This document shows positions 22,036 through 34,271 of a stretch of DNA of 64,000 nt, piece by piece. Below the pieces are notes generated by a model. That model was not told where the DNA came from. It was given only the letters and a program-made list of their open reading frames with translations, and did not search any database. This DNA is from Albula goreensis. Its lineage: Eukaryota; Chordata; Actinopteri; Albuliformes; Albulidae. The position numbers were made by a program, and so were the translations under genes. The DNA lies in assembly GCA_022829145.1 (NCBI GenBank), contig CM040764.1, positions 868,001 through 932,000 of the forward strand, given 5' to 3'. Position 1 is the first letter of the stretch; the number at the start of each line of letters is the position of its first letter.

Positions 22036-25000
22036 GGAACACTTACACTTAAACCTTCAGGTCAATGGCACATGGATTTGAGATTAAAATATTATGTGGA
22101 ATTACGTGATGCACAAGGGAAGGCGGAGCGCACACATACATATACAGTATATGTGTATGTGCGTGTGCGTGCACATACATATAGACATTTGAAAACTGAG
22201 GACAACCGTAGAGAGAAGAGAGAAGAGGCAGCGACAGAGAGAAGTGAGAGAAGATTTGGGCCAGTATAGGGCCTGGGCCCACCACTCACTGGGCTACTCA
22301 AGGTGCTTCTTCCACACATATGCAAAATAAGTATCCCTTTTTTTTCCGAAACCGCCAAGAACCAGAGAACCAGAAGACCTGTTCCTCCCGAGCCCGGAGG
22401 CCCCTGCCAATCCCTCCTCTGCCAGCCCGTGTGAGTGTGCAGCGAGGAGCTGCGCTGGAGTTGTTCGCTATTAGACAATCAACATGGCTGTCTGTGCTTG
22501 ACTTCGGCAGTAGGAGGGAGGCAGGATCTGAAAGAGAGCTGGTGCACAAAAGCTTGCGCGAGCTTTGTTCTGTTTTTTTTATTATTATTGTTATTTTGGA
22601 GGGTGGGTGAGTTTTTTTTTTAGGAATCACTCATAGGTTTATTAGACCACTGTGGAGCAGAAAGTTGTCTGCTGTGAAGAGAAGGTTTCGGAAAGGCGAG
22701 AAGGAGGTTTGGGAAGACTGCGCAGGAGGTTTTGGGAATACTGGGGGTCCTTGGATCCGGAGGTATGAAAGAGAAGCTTCAGCAGGGAGGTGGGAAGACC
22801 CCCCACCGGATGATTGGACAACCTAGCCTGGATGTGCTCTGTCAGTGTGGAGTCTTATTCTTCCCAGAATGCTCTGCTGTGGATCCAGCTGGCCTCGCTT
22901 CTGTCATTCAAGTGGAATGTTTATACTTCAGTCCGCGAGGCGACCGGCTGTCCTGACCTCTGTACAGGAGGAAGGCTTCATATAAAATCAGCTCAAATTA
23001 ATTTTTCCCTTGTAGAAGAGAAATTAACCCTCCATTGTATCCTGTACTTTAAAACATGCATATACGCCTCTAGTAAACTTTCTCTTCCAGATTTCACAGA
23101 CAGGTTTAGAGTAGATGCAGTGAGTTTATGTTTCTATGCACTAGTGCTGCAGAAGTGGGTATACAAGAGAAACACTTTCATTTATTGTATATTGTTTAAA
23201 TGCCATTGGAAATGAAAGACATTGCACTACTTTAAGGTTTGTTTTCTTCTTCAGCAGCTATTTTTTATCATGTTTGGCGTAGCATATGAAACACAGTGAG
23301 ATAAGGTGTTTTTTTTTTTTAGGTTTTTATAGCAGATACTAGAATCGCGTGGTTCTTGATAGCAGGGTATCGAAGTTACTTTAAAATGTCGGTATGATCG
23401 GAATTAATTTAACTCTGTTGTACTGATCTTGAGAACATTTCCTTTATGTACGTGTTTGTGTATGACGGAAGCCGAGAAATTCCCAGGTTTCTAATTTAAC
23501 CCTGTCATTACCTAATCTGTTCAAGCATATTTTCTGTGTAAAAAATTTAAGAGGGAATTGTGGGTAGCAGATTTCAAAGCAAACAGATTTCATGCGTAAA
23601 TAGATGGATGAGTGAACACACTGGTGGTCTGGCACCTTGGGGGGACGGGGTTTGAGATTATGGTCTCTTAAATCTTGGGTGTGTCCCCCTATTTGTCGGT
23701 TACCCCCTTCATAGACAGGTATGACAGACAGGTAGGTGCATTTTTTTTGAAGACTAAAATGGGAAGAAGAGTCCATAGTGAGGTTGGTATGAGAGCACAC
23801 AAAAACGTGGTCAGAACTGAGAGTTCTTAACCAAACACCAAACCCACAAGCCATGAAAAGTGCCTCAGCTTGTCCACTTTATTCTGCTTTGTGTGAAATG
23901 TGAGAAGTGACTGCGTAGTCCCACTCCACATCCCTAACATAGTCTTCCTTTCCCTTATCTGTCAGAATTACATTATAGGTGATGCATATCAAACACGGAA
24001 ACTTATGCATATGTATAAATATATACATATATATGGCCAAAAATATTAGGAGAATCATATCCACACGTGCTGGTTAGGTTTTGCTTTGGGTACGGCTTCG
24101 CAACAGCGGACTTTTTCGAAATTGTCAGCGATTGCAATTTACGCCCGCGATTGTTAATGGAACACAACGTGTAAGAAGCTGGTATAAAATGTTTTATGTA
24201 TGTCGTTTTATTGCTGTCCTGAGATAAGTGCATGGGGATTTCAAAGAGCACGCAGTGGCTTCAGCAGTACTGAGCAGCATAATGGTGAGGGAACTGCATG
24301 ATAGTCTCTCACAGTCCCACCTCCTTCCCATAATGCCCTGCAGTGTGTGCTGGTGGATTTCCTCCTTTTCCATCCACTTCCTTCCCGTTCCTTCCCGTTC
24401 CAAATCTACTTTGCACGATAATTCATGTACCACATTATGTGCCTTGCCTTTGGGAAAAGATAATGACAATAACGAGTCAATAATAATTAAGAATATTACT
24501 TTCTCTTTTATGGTGTAATCAACATTTCTGCACAAAAAAAAACAAACAAAAAAATGCTGCATGTGTGAATGATTATTATTATCCAGTTAAAGGAATAAAT
24601 ACATTACGGTTAACATTTTTACTCAAATAGAAAGCCTTTTTTTAAAAAAAATTAAAAAACAACTGCTTGGAGAAATGAGAAATAATATGAGCATATTTTT
24701 CATTTTTGGATATTCTAATGCAACTTCTGAAGAAGCAGAATTTCTTTTGGAGGAATTTTTGTCTCCCTGTCAGTTTTTTTCTGTTCATAAGTGACAACGC
24801 TTGGCTTTTGTACTGATTTCTTGTTTTCAACGAATACTCTCTCCTTACCTTATCTTAAGGCCTGCATTTTTTGTGAAAACATAATAATATGCAATACCAG
24901 TTTTGTCTGTACAAACTGAAGTGTTTAAAGTGAGAGTACCTTTTCCTTCCTCTCTGTGTGAAGTGCTGAATCGCTGTTGCAACTGGTGTTGGTGTTGACC

Positions 25001-25139
25001 AAAGTTAGTCTGAGAGAAGGAGGAAGACAACCCAATAAATGAATATGAATGAAGGATAAATAGTTCAGTGTGGTCACTGTTTAAGTTTCCAGTTACTTTA
25101 AGTGAGGGGTAGAATCAAAGTGTCTGGCCTGGTGTTGGG

Positions 25140-25440
25140 TGTGGGGCTGAGCAAACTGCCCATGTTCCACCCTCGTGAGCAAAGTGCTTAAGCTCCACCC
25201 CCCTGAGCAAACTGCTTAAGCTCCACCCCTGAGCAAATTGCCCACGCTCCACCCCCCTGAGCAAACTGCTTAAGCTCCACCCCCCTGAGCAAACTGCTTA
25301 AGCTCCACCCTCCTGAGCAAACTGCCCATGTTCCACCCTCGTGAGCAACCTGCTTAAGCTCCACCCTCCTGAGCAAACTGCTTAAGCTCCACCCCCCTGA
25401 GCAAACTGCTTAAGCTCCACCCCCCTGAGAAAACTGCTCC
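25140..25440. repeat. 28-bp minisatellite
   Basis: About eleven copies of CCCCTGAGCAAACTGCTTAA plus GCTCCACC with small variants (CCCATG or CCCACG for TTAAG). Confidence 0.92.
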
Positions 25441-25616
25441 ACCCTCCAGCCGTGGCAGGGCTGAAGACGAGGCATCAGGAATAGCTTATTCTTTTCCAAA
25501 CGCTCCCCTGCTCTGAGCGCTGAGCTGATCCAAACCCTCTGCGCTCTCCTGCTCTGAGCATGAGTGTACGTGTGTGAGTATGTGTACATGCGTATGGGTG
25601 TGTGTGCTTGTGTGTA

Positions 25617-25915
25617 CAGCTGACCCTCCCACTTCGCGGAGGTCAGGGGCTCAGCCCCCGCGATGTGGAAAAATTGCATAAACACTGTGTATATATTTAT
25701 GGTATGAAACGATAAAATGAATTAACGTTATACATTTTATGTATTTATGACTTACTAAACTTTTTAATGTTTTCTTCACTTTTCGTCTGCAACATTTGCA
25801 GTGTGGTTTCCCGCACAAGGCCACAAAGCTCCCAAAAAATCCCCATTTAATTGTTGCTAAACCGCGAAAAATCTTCGCCGCAATATGGAAAGCCGCGATG
25901 TGGGAGGGTCAACTG
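25617..25915. mobile_element. pogo/Tigger-like MITE with TA target duplication
   Basis: A 299-base element whose left end CAGCTGACCCTCCCACTTCG and inverted right end CAGTTGACCCTCCCACATCG are near identical, flanked by TA on both sides. The CAGTTGACCCT-type end is typical of Tigger/pogo-derived short elements. No transposase is present. Confidence 0.9.
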
Positions 25916-28900
25916 TATATGTGTGCATGTGTTTGTGTGTATGTACGCATGTCTTTGTACATTTTAAGATGTACATTTTGTAAGGTGTACAAATTGTGTC
26001 TGTAAAATGTAAGATGTACATTTTTAGTTCAAATATTTTGCCATACCATATTTGTAAAACTTTCTTAAAAAATGAAATGGTAGTGAAAATATCTCTTTGC
26101 TCTGTCTCCAATGGAATGTTCAGTAATGGTATTGGTCTAATTTTAGCTATCACAACATGTAGGCCTCATGTATGAAAACTATAGAAAATTGCATTGGTTT
26201 TGCACATACTTGCCCTGAACAGGAGTCATAACTGTTCATCTTACATTTGACATGCTGATAATTTTAAAGGTTTTATTTAACAGTAGGTAAACATTTATCA
26301 CATCTACTTCTTGGCCCAAATTGGAAAATTTAAGAATTACTATGAATACGTATGAATGAATAAGATTGTATGTATTTTTCATGTTTTTACGCTGGAAGCT
26401 TTAAAGGTGAAAATGTGCAAAAAAGAAAAGGTAAAATAGGTAAACGGAATTGACAGCATCATCACATCTGTACATGCAAGAATGTTACTCAATTCATGTA
26501 GGGAATCATTTTAATAGGAAGTCATTAAAATCCAAAATACTCATACTCAATAACTGACTTGTAAATTCCCTGAATTGAATCATTGCGAAACACCATTTTT
26601 CAAACGACAGGACGTGATTCACCAGATGAAAAATCAAGAGGGTCTTTGAAACGTTAGCAGGAACACGTCACATGCTCCTGCACTCCCCCTGGCCGGAACA
26701 TGGTGCCTTTCAGATGGCGCCTCACTCCACATCTCACCCACAGATGGAGCTTCACCTTGTATGAGCGGGGTACGGCAGGGTAAGGAGCAGGGAGAATACT
26801 TATTACAATTTCTCATCTAGTCATGGAGTTTGCAGAAAATTTTCTCAAGGAAACTGATAACAGTTGCCAGTGAACAATTACCATGTATCCAGAAAGCAAT
26901 TTATTTAATTTGTGAAAACTATTTTGTACGAAATTCTCTATATGGACATTGTAGTAACACACATTCAACAATCGTTCTAAATTTCACCCGGGTAAACGGT
27001 GATTTCTTGAATCTCATTCAAAATGAAACTACGTTCTTCAGAATTGCAGCAGTCACTGAACCTGGTACATAAGTAAAAGGACGGAAAAATATCCATTATA
27101 AGATAGTTTCCATGGCATTATCGACTGTACCTTTGGTAATGGGTTAATGTGCTGATGTTGATATGATGTTCTCTTATGCAACTACAGGTCTTTCCATGGG
27201 TAATGTCATGATTGTAGTAGTTTTGACCAGTCAGCGAAGAGGACTGGAGGTAAACCTTTTAAAAAATTAATTATATTCCTCCATCATAATAACTTCTGAC
27301 TTTTGTATTTCTCCCTCAAAGCTTTCAAAAAGTCATTTTAGCGCAACGGTGTTGCTATGACAACAGAGTATGCTTTGTTTTTAAGAGTGAGAAAAGATGA
27401 GAAAAGACATGGATTGAACGCACAGTCTCCTGAGCGAGGAGTAACATTTGCTGCTTAGCTCTGCTCATATTCTAAGATACGGACCCTCTACTCCTTTAAA
27501 AGCACTTAGAAGCTTTAAATATGAATCTGTTTGTCACGGAACACATTCTCCATTCCTTTTCATTCACAAGGTACAAACTGTGTGTCTGTTTGAAGAGAAA
27601 CTTGTCACTCGCCTTCTCAGAGTGCCTACATTTGGAGAACTGTTACTCTGAAACAGAGCTTACAACCAAACCCTGTCAGGCTTTAACAACTATTGCCAGT
27701 CAAAAGACATCCTTAGGGTCACAATGGAGCTATGGATTGATTATTAGTGTTGCTCAAAGTTAACCTACTGATTATTGACTAAATTGATTAAAAAGGTTAT
27801 TTTCAATGAGACATTATCAACTAAAAACGTGTTTCAAAAAGTGCTTTCATTGTGGTATAGTTTTTTTTTTGGAGCATGAGTTACGTTGCACATTAAGGTT
27901 GGGGTTAGTTGGGGAGAAGATGAAAGGACATCATACCAATATTTCCGCAATAGTTTATCATTCATTGCTTGGTTGCTGCATAGACCCAGAAAACAGCATG
28001 TGGAGCTCAATGACCTGCTTCAGTTGAGAATGGACTGGAATACCACAGACTGGCGAAAATATATGACTGTTGAATTGTTTTTTTTTCCAATAGGTGACAA
28101 TAAGATACCAGACAACTGATTTTCCTTCATTTCTTTCCTGATATGTGGGCCGGGGGGGGATTTTATATCTTTGACAATATTTGATTATAACATCATTGCT
28201 TTTAGCATATGCTCAGAACTACATTACTGGAAGTGAGTATGTTTCCCTATGCAATAAACACAAAAATAATAAACAAGCTAAACAAGTTATGCCGAAAGCC
28301 TGGATTGGTCTTATTTGTTCCTTGGAATATCTGTTTATTCTCATTCTCTTTTGGTGTATTTTCATTTTTGTGAATTATATACAAATAAATGCATTTGATA
28401 CTATTTGCATTTGAACAATTCTGGACATAAATATTAAGACAATTTTGATTTGTTTTGGTCTTACTGCTGAGAACACACTGTGTCTACCAGCTGCACAAGC
28501 CCCAAGGGGATTTCCTACCCCCTGTGAAGGATATCGCAGTAATACATACTTCATACAAATTAGTTTCAATTTTGTGATAAAACGAAACTCACACTGCAAA
28601 AATGATCCCATAACACGCATTCGTTTCTTCTCCTTTGAAGTAGAATAAAAAATGCAGTAAATTAATGCAATAATGAAAACATTTCCCACTTCTGGGCTAA
28701 GTTAGAAAAGACTCTGTGGTCCTCTGGGGTGCTTTGGGCTCAGTGTGGTTCACAGCCGCCTTTAATGGGCCAATTAGCACAGAGAACAGCACAAATCAAT
28801 GTGTTGTTTTATTACAACGTTCGAATTCTTACAGTCCGTTCTCTTCAGCAAAGGACAACTGCTACACCTCAAAAAAGGGGGCACCGAATATGTAGTCACA

Positions 28901-29504
28901 TGCAGTTCCTCACCTTATTTGGATATCATCCTCTTGTTACCATGGAAGTAACAAATTTAAAAACAAAGGTTATGAAGACTCCCGTTGTAAAATATTTGGC
29001 ATGGGGAATTAACATGCTTATGGCTAACGTGTATCTTCACTGACTAACTATATTACTAGTTAAGTTACATAACGCGGCCTGGAGAGAACTCTCTCCGTCT
29101 TCACATGAATTACGCGACGGAGAGTTGAACTGAAATACGCACTACAGCCCACATGCAGAAGTAAGCCATCTCCATGGTCACTGGAACGTCAGTTTCACTG
29201 CAATACAGTGCTTGTGAAGGAATGCAAAGTATGGAACACATGCACGTTTGTTTCAATTCAAACAGCTTTAATCCCTCCCCTCCATTGCTCCTCCTCAATC
29301 AGGAAGGACTTCCTCGCCTGCTACATCACTGAAGGGCTCACTCAATCGGAGGGAATAAGTGAAGGGAGTATTTTATTTTGGATTGGAATGCAACCCGGGT
29401 CTTCATGGATGTAAGGAAAAATATGATAAAAATTCAATATTTATGGTATAAACTTTATAGATTTTTTGTTAAAAAAAAAAAAAAAAAGAGGGATATTATG
29501 CCAT

Positions 29505-30267
<763 letters not shown>

Positions 30268-30270
30268 ATT

Positions 30271-30287
30271 TGGGGCTCGTCTGGGAT
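30271..30287 (+). other. Primer binding site, tRNA-Pro type
   Basis: TGGGGCTCGTCTGGGAT, three bases after the LTR end, resembles the complement of the tRNA-Pro 3' end (TGGGGGCTCGTCCGGGAT), with one G missing and one substitution. Confidence 0.8.
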
Positions 30288-30350
30288 CCCAGTTCTATGG
30301 GTGTATATGATATTGTAAATCAGTGTGGGGATTTACTAGTCTAATTGTTG

Positions 30351-30515
30351 GTTAGCATCGTGGCTAACCGCTAGTTAGCATCGTGGCTAACCGCTAGTTA
30401 GCATTGTGGATAACCGCTAGTTAGCATTGTGGATAACAGCTAGTTAGCATTGTGGATAACAGCTAGTTAGCATCGTGGATAACAGCTAGATAGCATTGTT
30501 GCTAACTGCTAGCAT
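30351..30515. repeat. 23-bp palindromic tandem repeat in the element leader
   Basis: Seven copies of GTTAGCATCGTGGCTAACCG plus CTA. GTTAGC and GCTAAC form an inverted pair within each copy, so each could make a small stem-loop in the element RNA. Later copies (GGATAAC) weaken the stem. Confidence 0.9.
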
Positions 30516-31489
30516 TACAATCACCACTAGCTAAGTGGTAGCCTTAGCTTTGTACTAGCTGAGTTGAATGTAATTTCATTGCTGGTTTGCAAATAAGCAT
30601 GAAGTACTGAAACATTGGATCCCTAGTAGTTTAGTTTACAACAAATAAGTACTAATTATATAATCCATTTTAAAAACTGATTTACAATTGAGCATTCAAA
30701 GTCTGTGGTTGATAGCTCTTATCCTTCCATGTCTATTAGTATTTATAAGGAGTGTTAGAAGGCTTAGCATTTTGCTAGCAAACTATTCCTGTGCACAGGG
30801 TTAGCAGTACTGGGGTTCATTGGCCTGCTAAAGGGGGCACATCGCCAGGTTAGGTAGGTTTCCTCGGGTGTGCTGGCCCAGGACTCGTAGCCGAGCCGTA
30901 CATGCACCTGCGATTACAGGAACGTTTGCTTGGTTTGAGGGGAGTGGCTGCTTCGCCTCGTTAACTAGCTAGCTGGTGCTAATTGAGCATAGCTGTAGCT
31001 TGGTAGGGTTTGGGTGTCTTGTTACAGACAGCCATAGTGTAGGCAAGGCTTGGTGTAGCTTTGTAATATTCTGTTTGAATTAAAATACTATGTTGTGTGG
31101 TAGGTGGCGTAGTTGGGGTGGCATTTAGGAACCGCTTGCTGTTTGCAGGAATTTGTGTTGCCAATATTGGGGTACAGTTGCACTTGTAGTGTTATGCCCA
31201 GTAAAGGGGATCAGTTTCTGTAGTGCACAGCAGGAACTGCAGTGTAGCTTGCATTGTGGTGTTGTGGTTTGTTTCCAGCATTTGTGATTTCGCCTGTTAT
31301 CGTGCTGGCCAGCTTGGGTTGGTTGGTGTCCTGGGGGGGCACCTCACTTGTTCGTGCAGATTGTGTTGGGCATAGGTCCAGTTGTACAAGTGGTCTGGCT
31401 ATCTGCGGAAGCAGCACCCCTGAAACACAGGGTAGCATTCTCCCTTGTGTTTGTGAGCAGTGTGGTGGGCGGATTGTCTCTGTGGTGGC

Positions 31490-32265
31490 CTCGATGAGCC
31501 TGGTGTCGGCTTATTGTTGGGTAATGACCTTGCTGGTGCCCAGGTAGGGGCAAACCCAGTTGTAACGAAAGTTCCCTGTAAAGAGGTGGGCATGAAAGAG
31601 CTTGAGCAGAGGTTCCCAGACGTTTTTACAGCTTGTGTGTTGACTCGTGCCCAAGCTAAAGTCCACCAGGTCCTGCCTCCACAGGATGTGGTGGAGCCGC
31701 TAGAAGGCTTGTCTGAAACTTTCATTAGCACACTGAAGGAGGTCCAGGAAAATCCTCAATTGAGTCGAGACGTATTAGTCGAAGCTCACCGGGCAGACCC
31801 TGGTTTGAAGGAGGCGTTTGTTTTAGCAGAAGCTCAGGCTGTAGAGGCCGTGGCGATTGGGGGTTACCATTTGCAGGATGGAGTACTGATGAGGCGGTGG
31901 AGGCCTCCCCAGCAACCTGCAGAGGACTGGAATATAGTGGACCAGGTTGTGTTGCCAGCGGCATATCGGGAGAGTGTGCTTCAGATGGCACATGAGGGGC
32001 TGGTAGTGGGCCATTGTGGCGTGCGCTGAACCCTGACCAAAATTGAAATTCTGTCAGTCGTGTGATGTGTGTCAGCTGGTAGGAAAACCCCGCCATGCAC
32101 CTCCACCAGTTCCCCTACAGCCGCTCTTTGTTATTTCTGAGCCATTCTGCCGTGTGATGGTGGATTGTGTGGGGCCCTTACCTAAAACAAAGAAGGGGAA
32201 TGAGTACCTGCTAACCATTCTGGATGTACGCACTCGTTTCCCTGAGGCTGTGCCATTGCGCAATG
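31490..32265 (+). pseudogene. Protease tail and integrase fragment of the Ty3-like element
   Basis: GVGLLLGNDLAGAQVGANPV (about 31,500-31,560) is the conserved end of the protease region. ELEQRFPDVFTACVLTRAQA follows. The integrase HHCC finger is visible as AHEGLVVGH (about 31,990) and CQSCDVC (about 32,050), separated by a stop and small indel. The catalytic core starts VDCVGPLP and LDVRTRFPEAVPLRN, holding the first Asp block, then stops abruptly. It is non-functional. Confidence 0.85.
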
Positions 32266-32284
32266 TATGGGCATGCAGGCCACC

Positions 32285-32893
32285 TTGGACTTCCCTGCGC
32301 CTCAAAATCGCTGGAACTTAATGTGGGTTCTCAGAATGTGCGGGTTTTATCGCAAATTTGATCCAAGCTTTGCTACAGTTACGGCACCTCTGACTGACCT
32401 GCTGAAGAAAAGTACCAAGTGGGTTTGGACTGAGGCATGCAAGGTTGCCCTGGATCGTGTCAAGGCTATTCTGTCATGTGAGCCGGTGTTGGTTGTGCCT
32501 GATTTTCAACAGCCTTTCTGCATGGCAGTGGATGCCTGTGACGTTGGTGTGGGGGCAGTCCTCCTCCAGGTTGGGACAGATGGGGTTGAGAGGCCTGTGG
32601 CCTACTATTCCAAGAACCTGAACCAGCACCAGAAGGCTTATTCGACTATCGAGAAGGAGGCTTTGGCTTTGGTGCTGGCGGTCCAGCATTTTGAGATCTA
32701 TGTGTCAAGTGTTGTGGGGGATGTAGTAGTTTATTCTGACCACAATCCTCTCTCTTTCTTGGCAAAATATCAAAGGACGAATGCTCGTGTTTTCCGGTGG
32801 AGCGTAATACTTCAGCCTTACGGGTTGGTGGGTAAACACATAACTGGGAAAGATAATGTGATTGCGGACGCTTTGTATCGGAGTGGAACCTGA
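32285..32893 (+). pseudogene. RT thumb and RNase H fragment of the Ty3-like element
   Basis: LDFPAPQNRWNL and CGFYRKFDPSFATVTAPLTD are the end of RT. RNase H follows with its four acidic positions readable: AVDACDVGVGAVLLQ, STIEKEALALVLAVQHFE, VVYSDHNPLSFLAKYQ and KDNVIADALYR. The frame is open for about 200 codons, so decay is modest, but the RT palm with the YxDD site is deleted. Confidence 0.88.
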
Positions 32894-33204
32894 GAGGGTT
32901 TGGCTGCAGTTGTTGGGTTTGTGCTTAATGATACAGGCAATTAGGGCTTATTTATTATTACTTATTTAGGAGCTTCCAGGGAGCACAAGACAGGTGTGTG
33001 CCATGCTCATGGCCCTGGAGTTTGGCTCCTATGCTCATACAATGATTTGGGTTTTAGGGATTTCTTTTCTTCGATGTAGTTTGGTTTTTTTAAAAAAAAA
33101 AAACAGTAGGAGTGCATGATGGCTTTTGGCCAAAAATACTAAACTGCATGAATTTTTTGTGTGATTATTAGAGTATGGGATTGGCCGTTTTGTCATTTTG
33201 GCTT

Positions 33205-33281
33205 GGGGGTGGGACTGTTACGGCCATGGTCGCCGCTCTGGATCCCATGTGGACATGTAGGGTTGCCTCCGTAAGTCTTGT
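33205..33281 (+). repeat. Polypurine tract and truncated 3' LTR
   Basis: GGGGGTGGGA is followed by the LTR start TGTTACGGCCATGG at 33216. Identity to the 5' LTR ends after about 66 bases (GTAAGTCTTGT), so most of the 3' LTR is missing and no target duplication can be found. Confidence 0.82.
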
Positions 33282-33417
33282 TTGTTACTTGACCCGATTA
33301 TGTTTAATAGCGTTACAGAATCCAGTTCTCTTGGAATGTAAATATGTTGTACTGAAAGTGGAAATACAATCCCTTTCCCATCATACCATTGTGTGACAAC
33401 CAGGTTACCATAAGGAG

Positions 33418-33530
33418 AATGTCGATGTGCACAATAAAATCTAAGTGCAGGCGGTGAGACCATGGACTCCCAAAGAGCAGATGGCATGACTGCAGTTTGC
33501 TATCTGTAAGCATGCCATATCTGGTCCTTT
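33418..33530 (+). repeat. Dispersed repeat, copy 2
   Basis: Related to 6,340-6,430 (AAGTGCAGGCGGTGAGACCA, then GATGGCATGACTGCAGT). Its following bases TGTAAGCATGCCATAT also occur at 63,967, where the window ends, so at least three partial copies exist. Not a family I can name. Confidence 0.72.
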
Positions 33531-33878
33531 TTATTGCCGTCTCTGACCTCGCTAAATAGGAGCGTTTGATTTTTTTATTACTAGTCTTAGTAAATCAGTG
33601 GTTAATATTTTAGCAACCACAAAAGAGTTACCACACAGCTAATGTTTTTGTGCTGCGACTATTCCTTTATCAATCTGGCCCTGACAGCCTTCTTTGGTGT
33701 TGTGTAGCGGCAGATGTCTCTCTCTGTGGAGCCTAAGGTTTGAGCAGGTCATTACATTTAGTGATCTGGTAATAGATGCAATGGCCAATAAGGCACAGAT
33801 TCAATAATGCCATATTACAGAACAGGAATTTAACGCCAACCGAGAGGATAATGTTTTGGAGTGATATCATATTCAAAA

Positions 33879-34271
33879 TTAATGTGCAAACAAAAACGAA
33901 CCGTATAGGAAGTAAGGAAAATATGGCATGATGTTAGGTGGTATACTAAAAGGTTTCCCACAACATAATAGCAAAAAACACAACTGGTGGTCTAACAACA
34001 GAAACAATATGAAGAACAATTGGAATAAGGTTATTACATTGCAACTAGCACATTCCGCTGGTTCCATCTTCTCACTCTCTTCTTCCTGAAAATAAAGCTG
34101 TTGTGACATGAAATGGTACTTTGCAACAACATTTGTGATTATTTGTTTTTTATCACACAAAACCTGTATGTTCATAGGATCTGTGTGTTTTCTATTTCTG
34201 AACACTTGTGCATTGTATGATGCACCTGTAAGCCATGCAACTATACTTTGAAAAGATCCGGACGAGGACAT
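33879..34271 (-). mobile_element. PIF/Harbinger transposase remnant
   Basis: The minus strand encodes GSFQSIVAWLTGASYNAQVF then RN, and shortly after IQVLCDKKQIITNVVAKY. These correspond to IQ-VCD---IITNVVA-WPGS-HDA-VFRN of Harbinger transposases, but the two halves appear in swapped order, so the copy is rearranged. The rest of the reading frame is not recognisable. Confidence 0.6.

Larger units (their letters stand above)
22036..29504 (+). other. nfic 3' UTR and downstream intergenic DNA
   Basis: The first part must be nfic 3' UTR. Candidate AATAAA signals lie near 24,593 and 25,034, but the cleavage site cannot be decided. The stretch holds a 28-bp minisatellite (25.14-25.44 kb) and a Tigger-like MITE (25.62-25.92 kb). 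Elsewhere I see AT-rich DNA and no convincing exon. Confidence 0.5.

Noticed and set aside
22092..22630. Open frames of 96-128 codons on both strands near the nfic 3' end
   Set aside because: No homology or splice support; they lie in the nfic 3' UTR.
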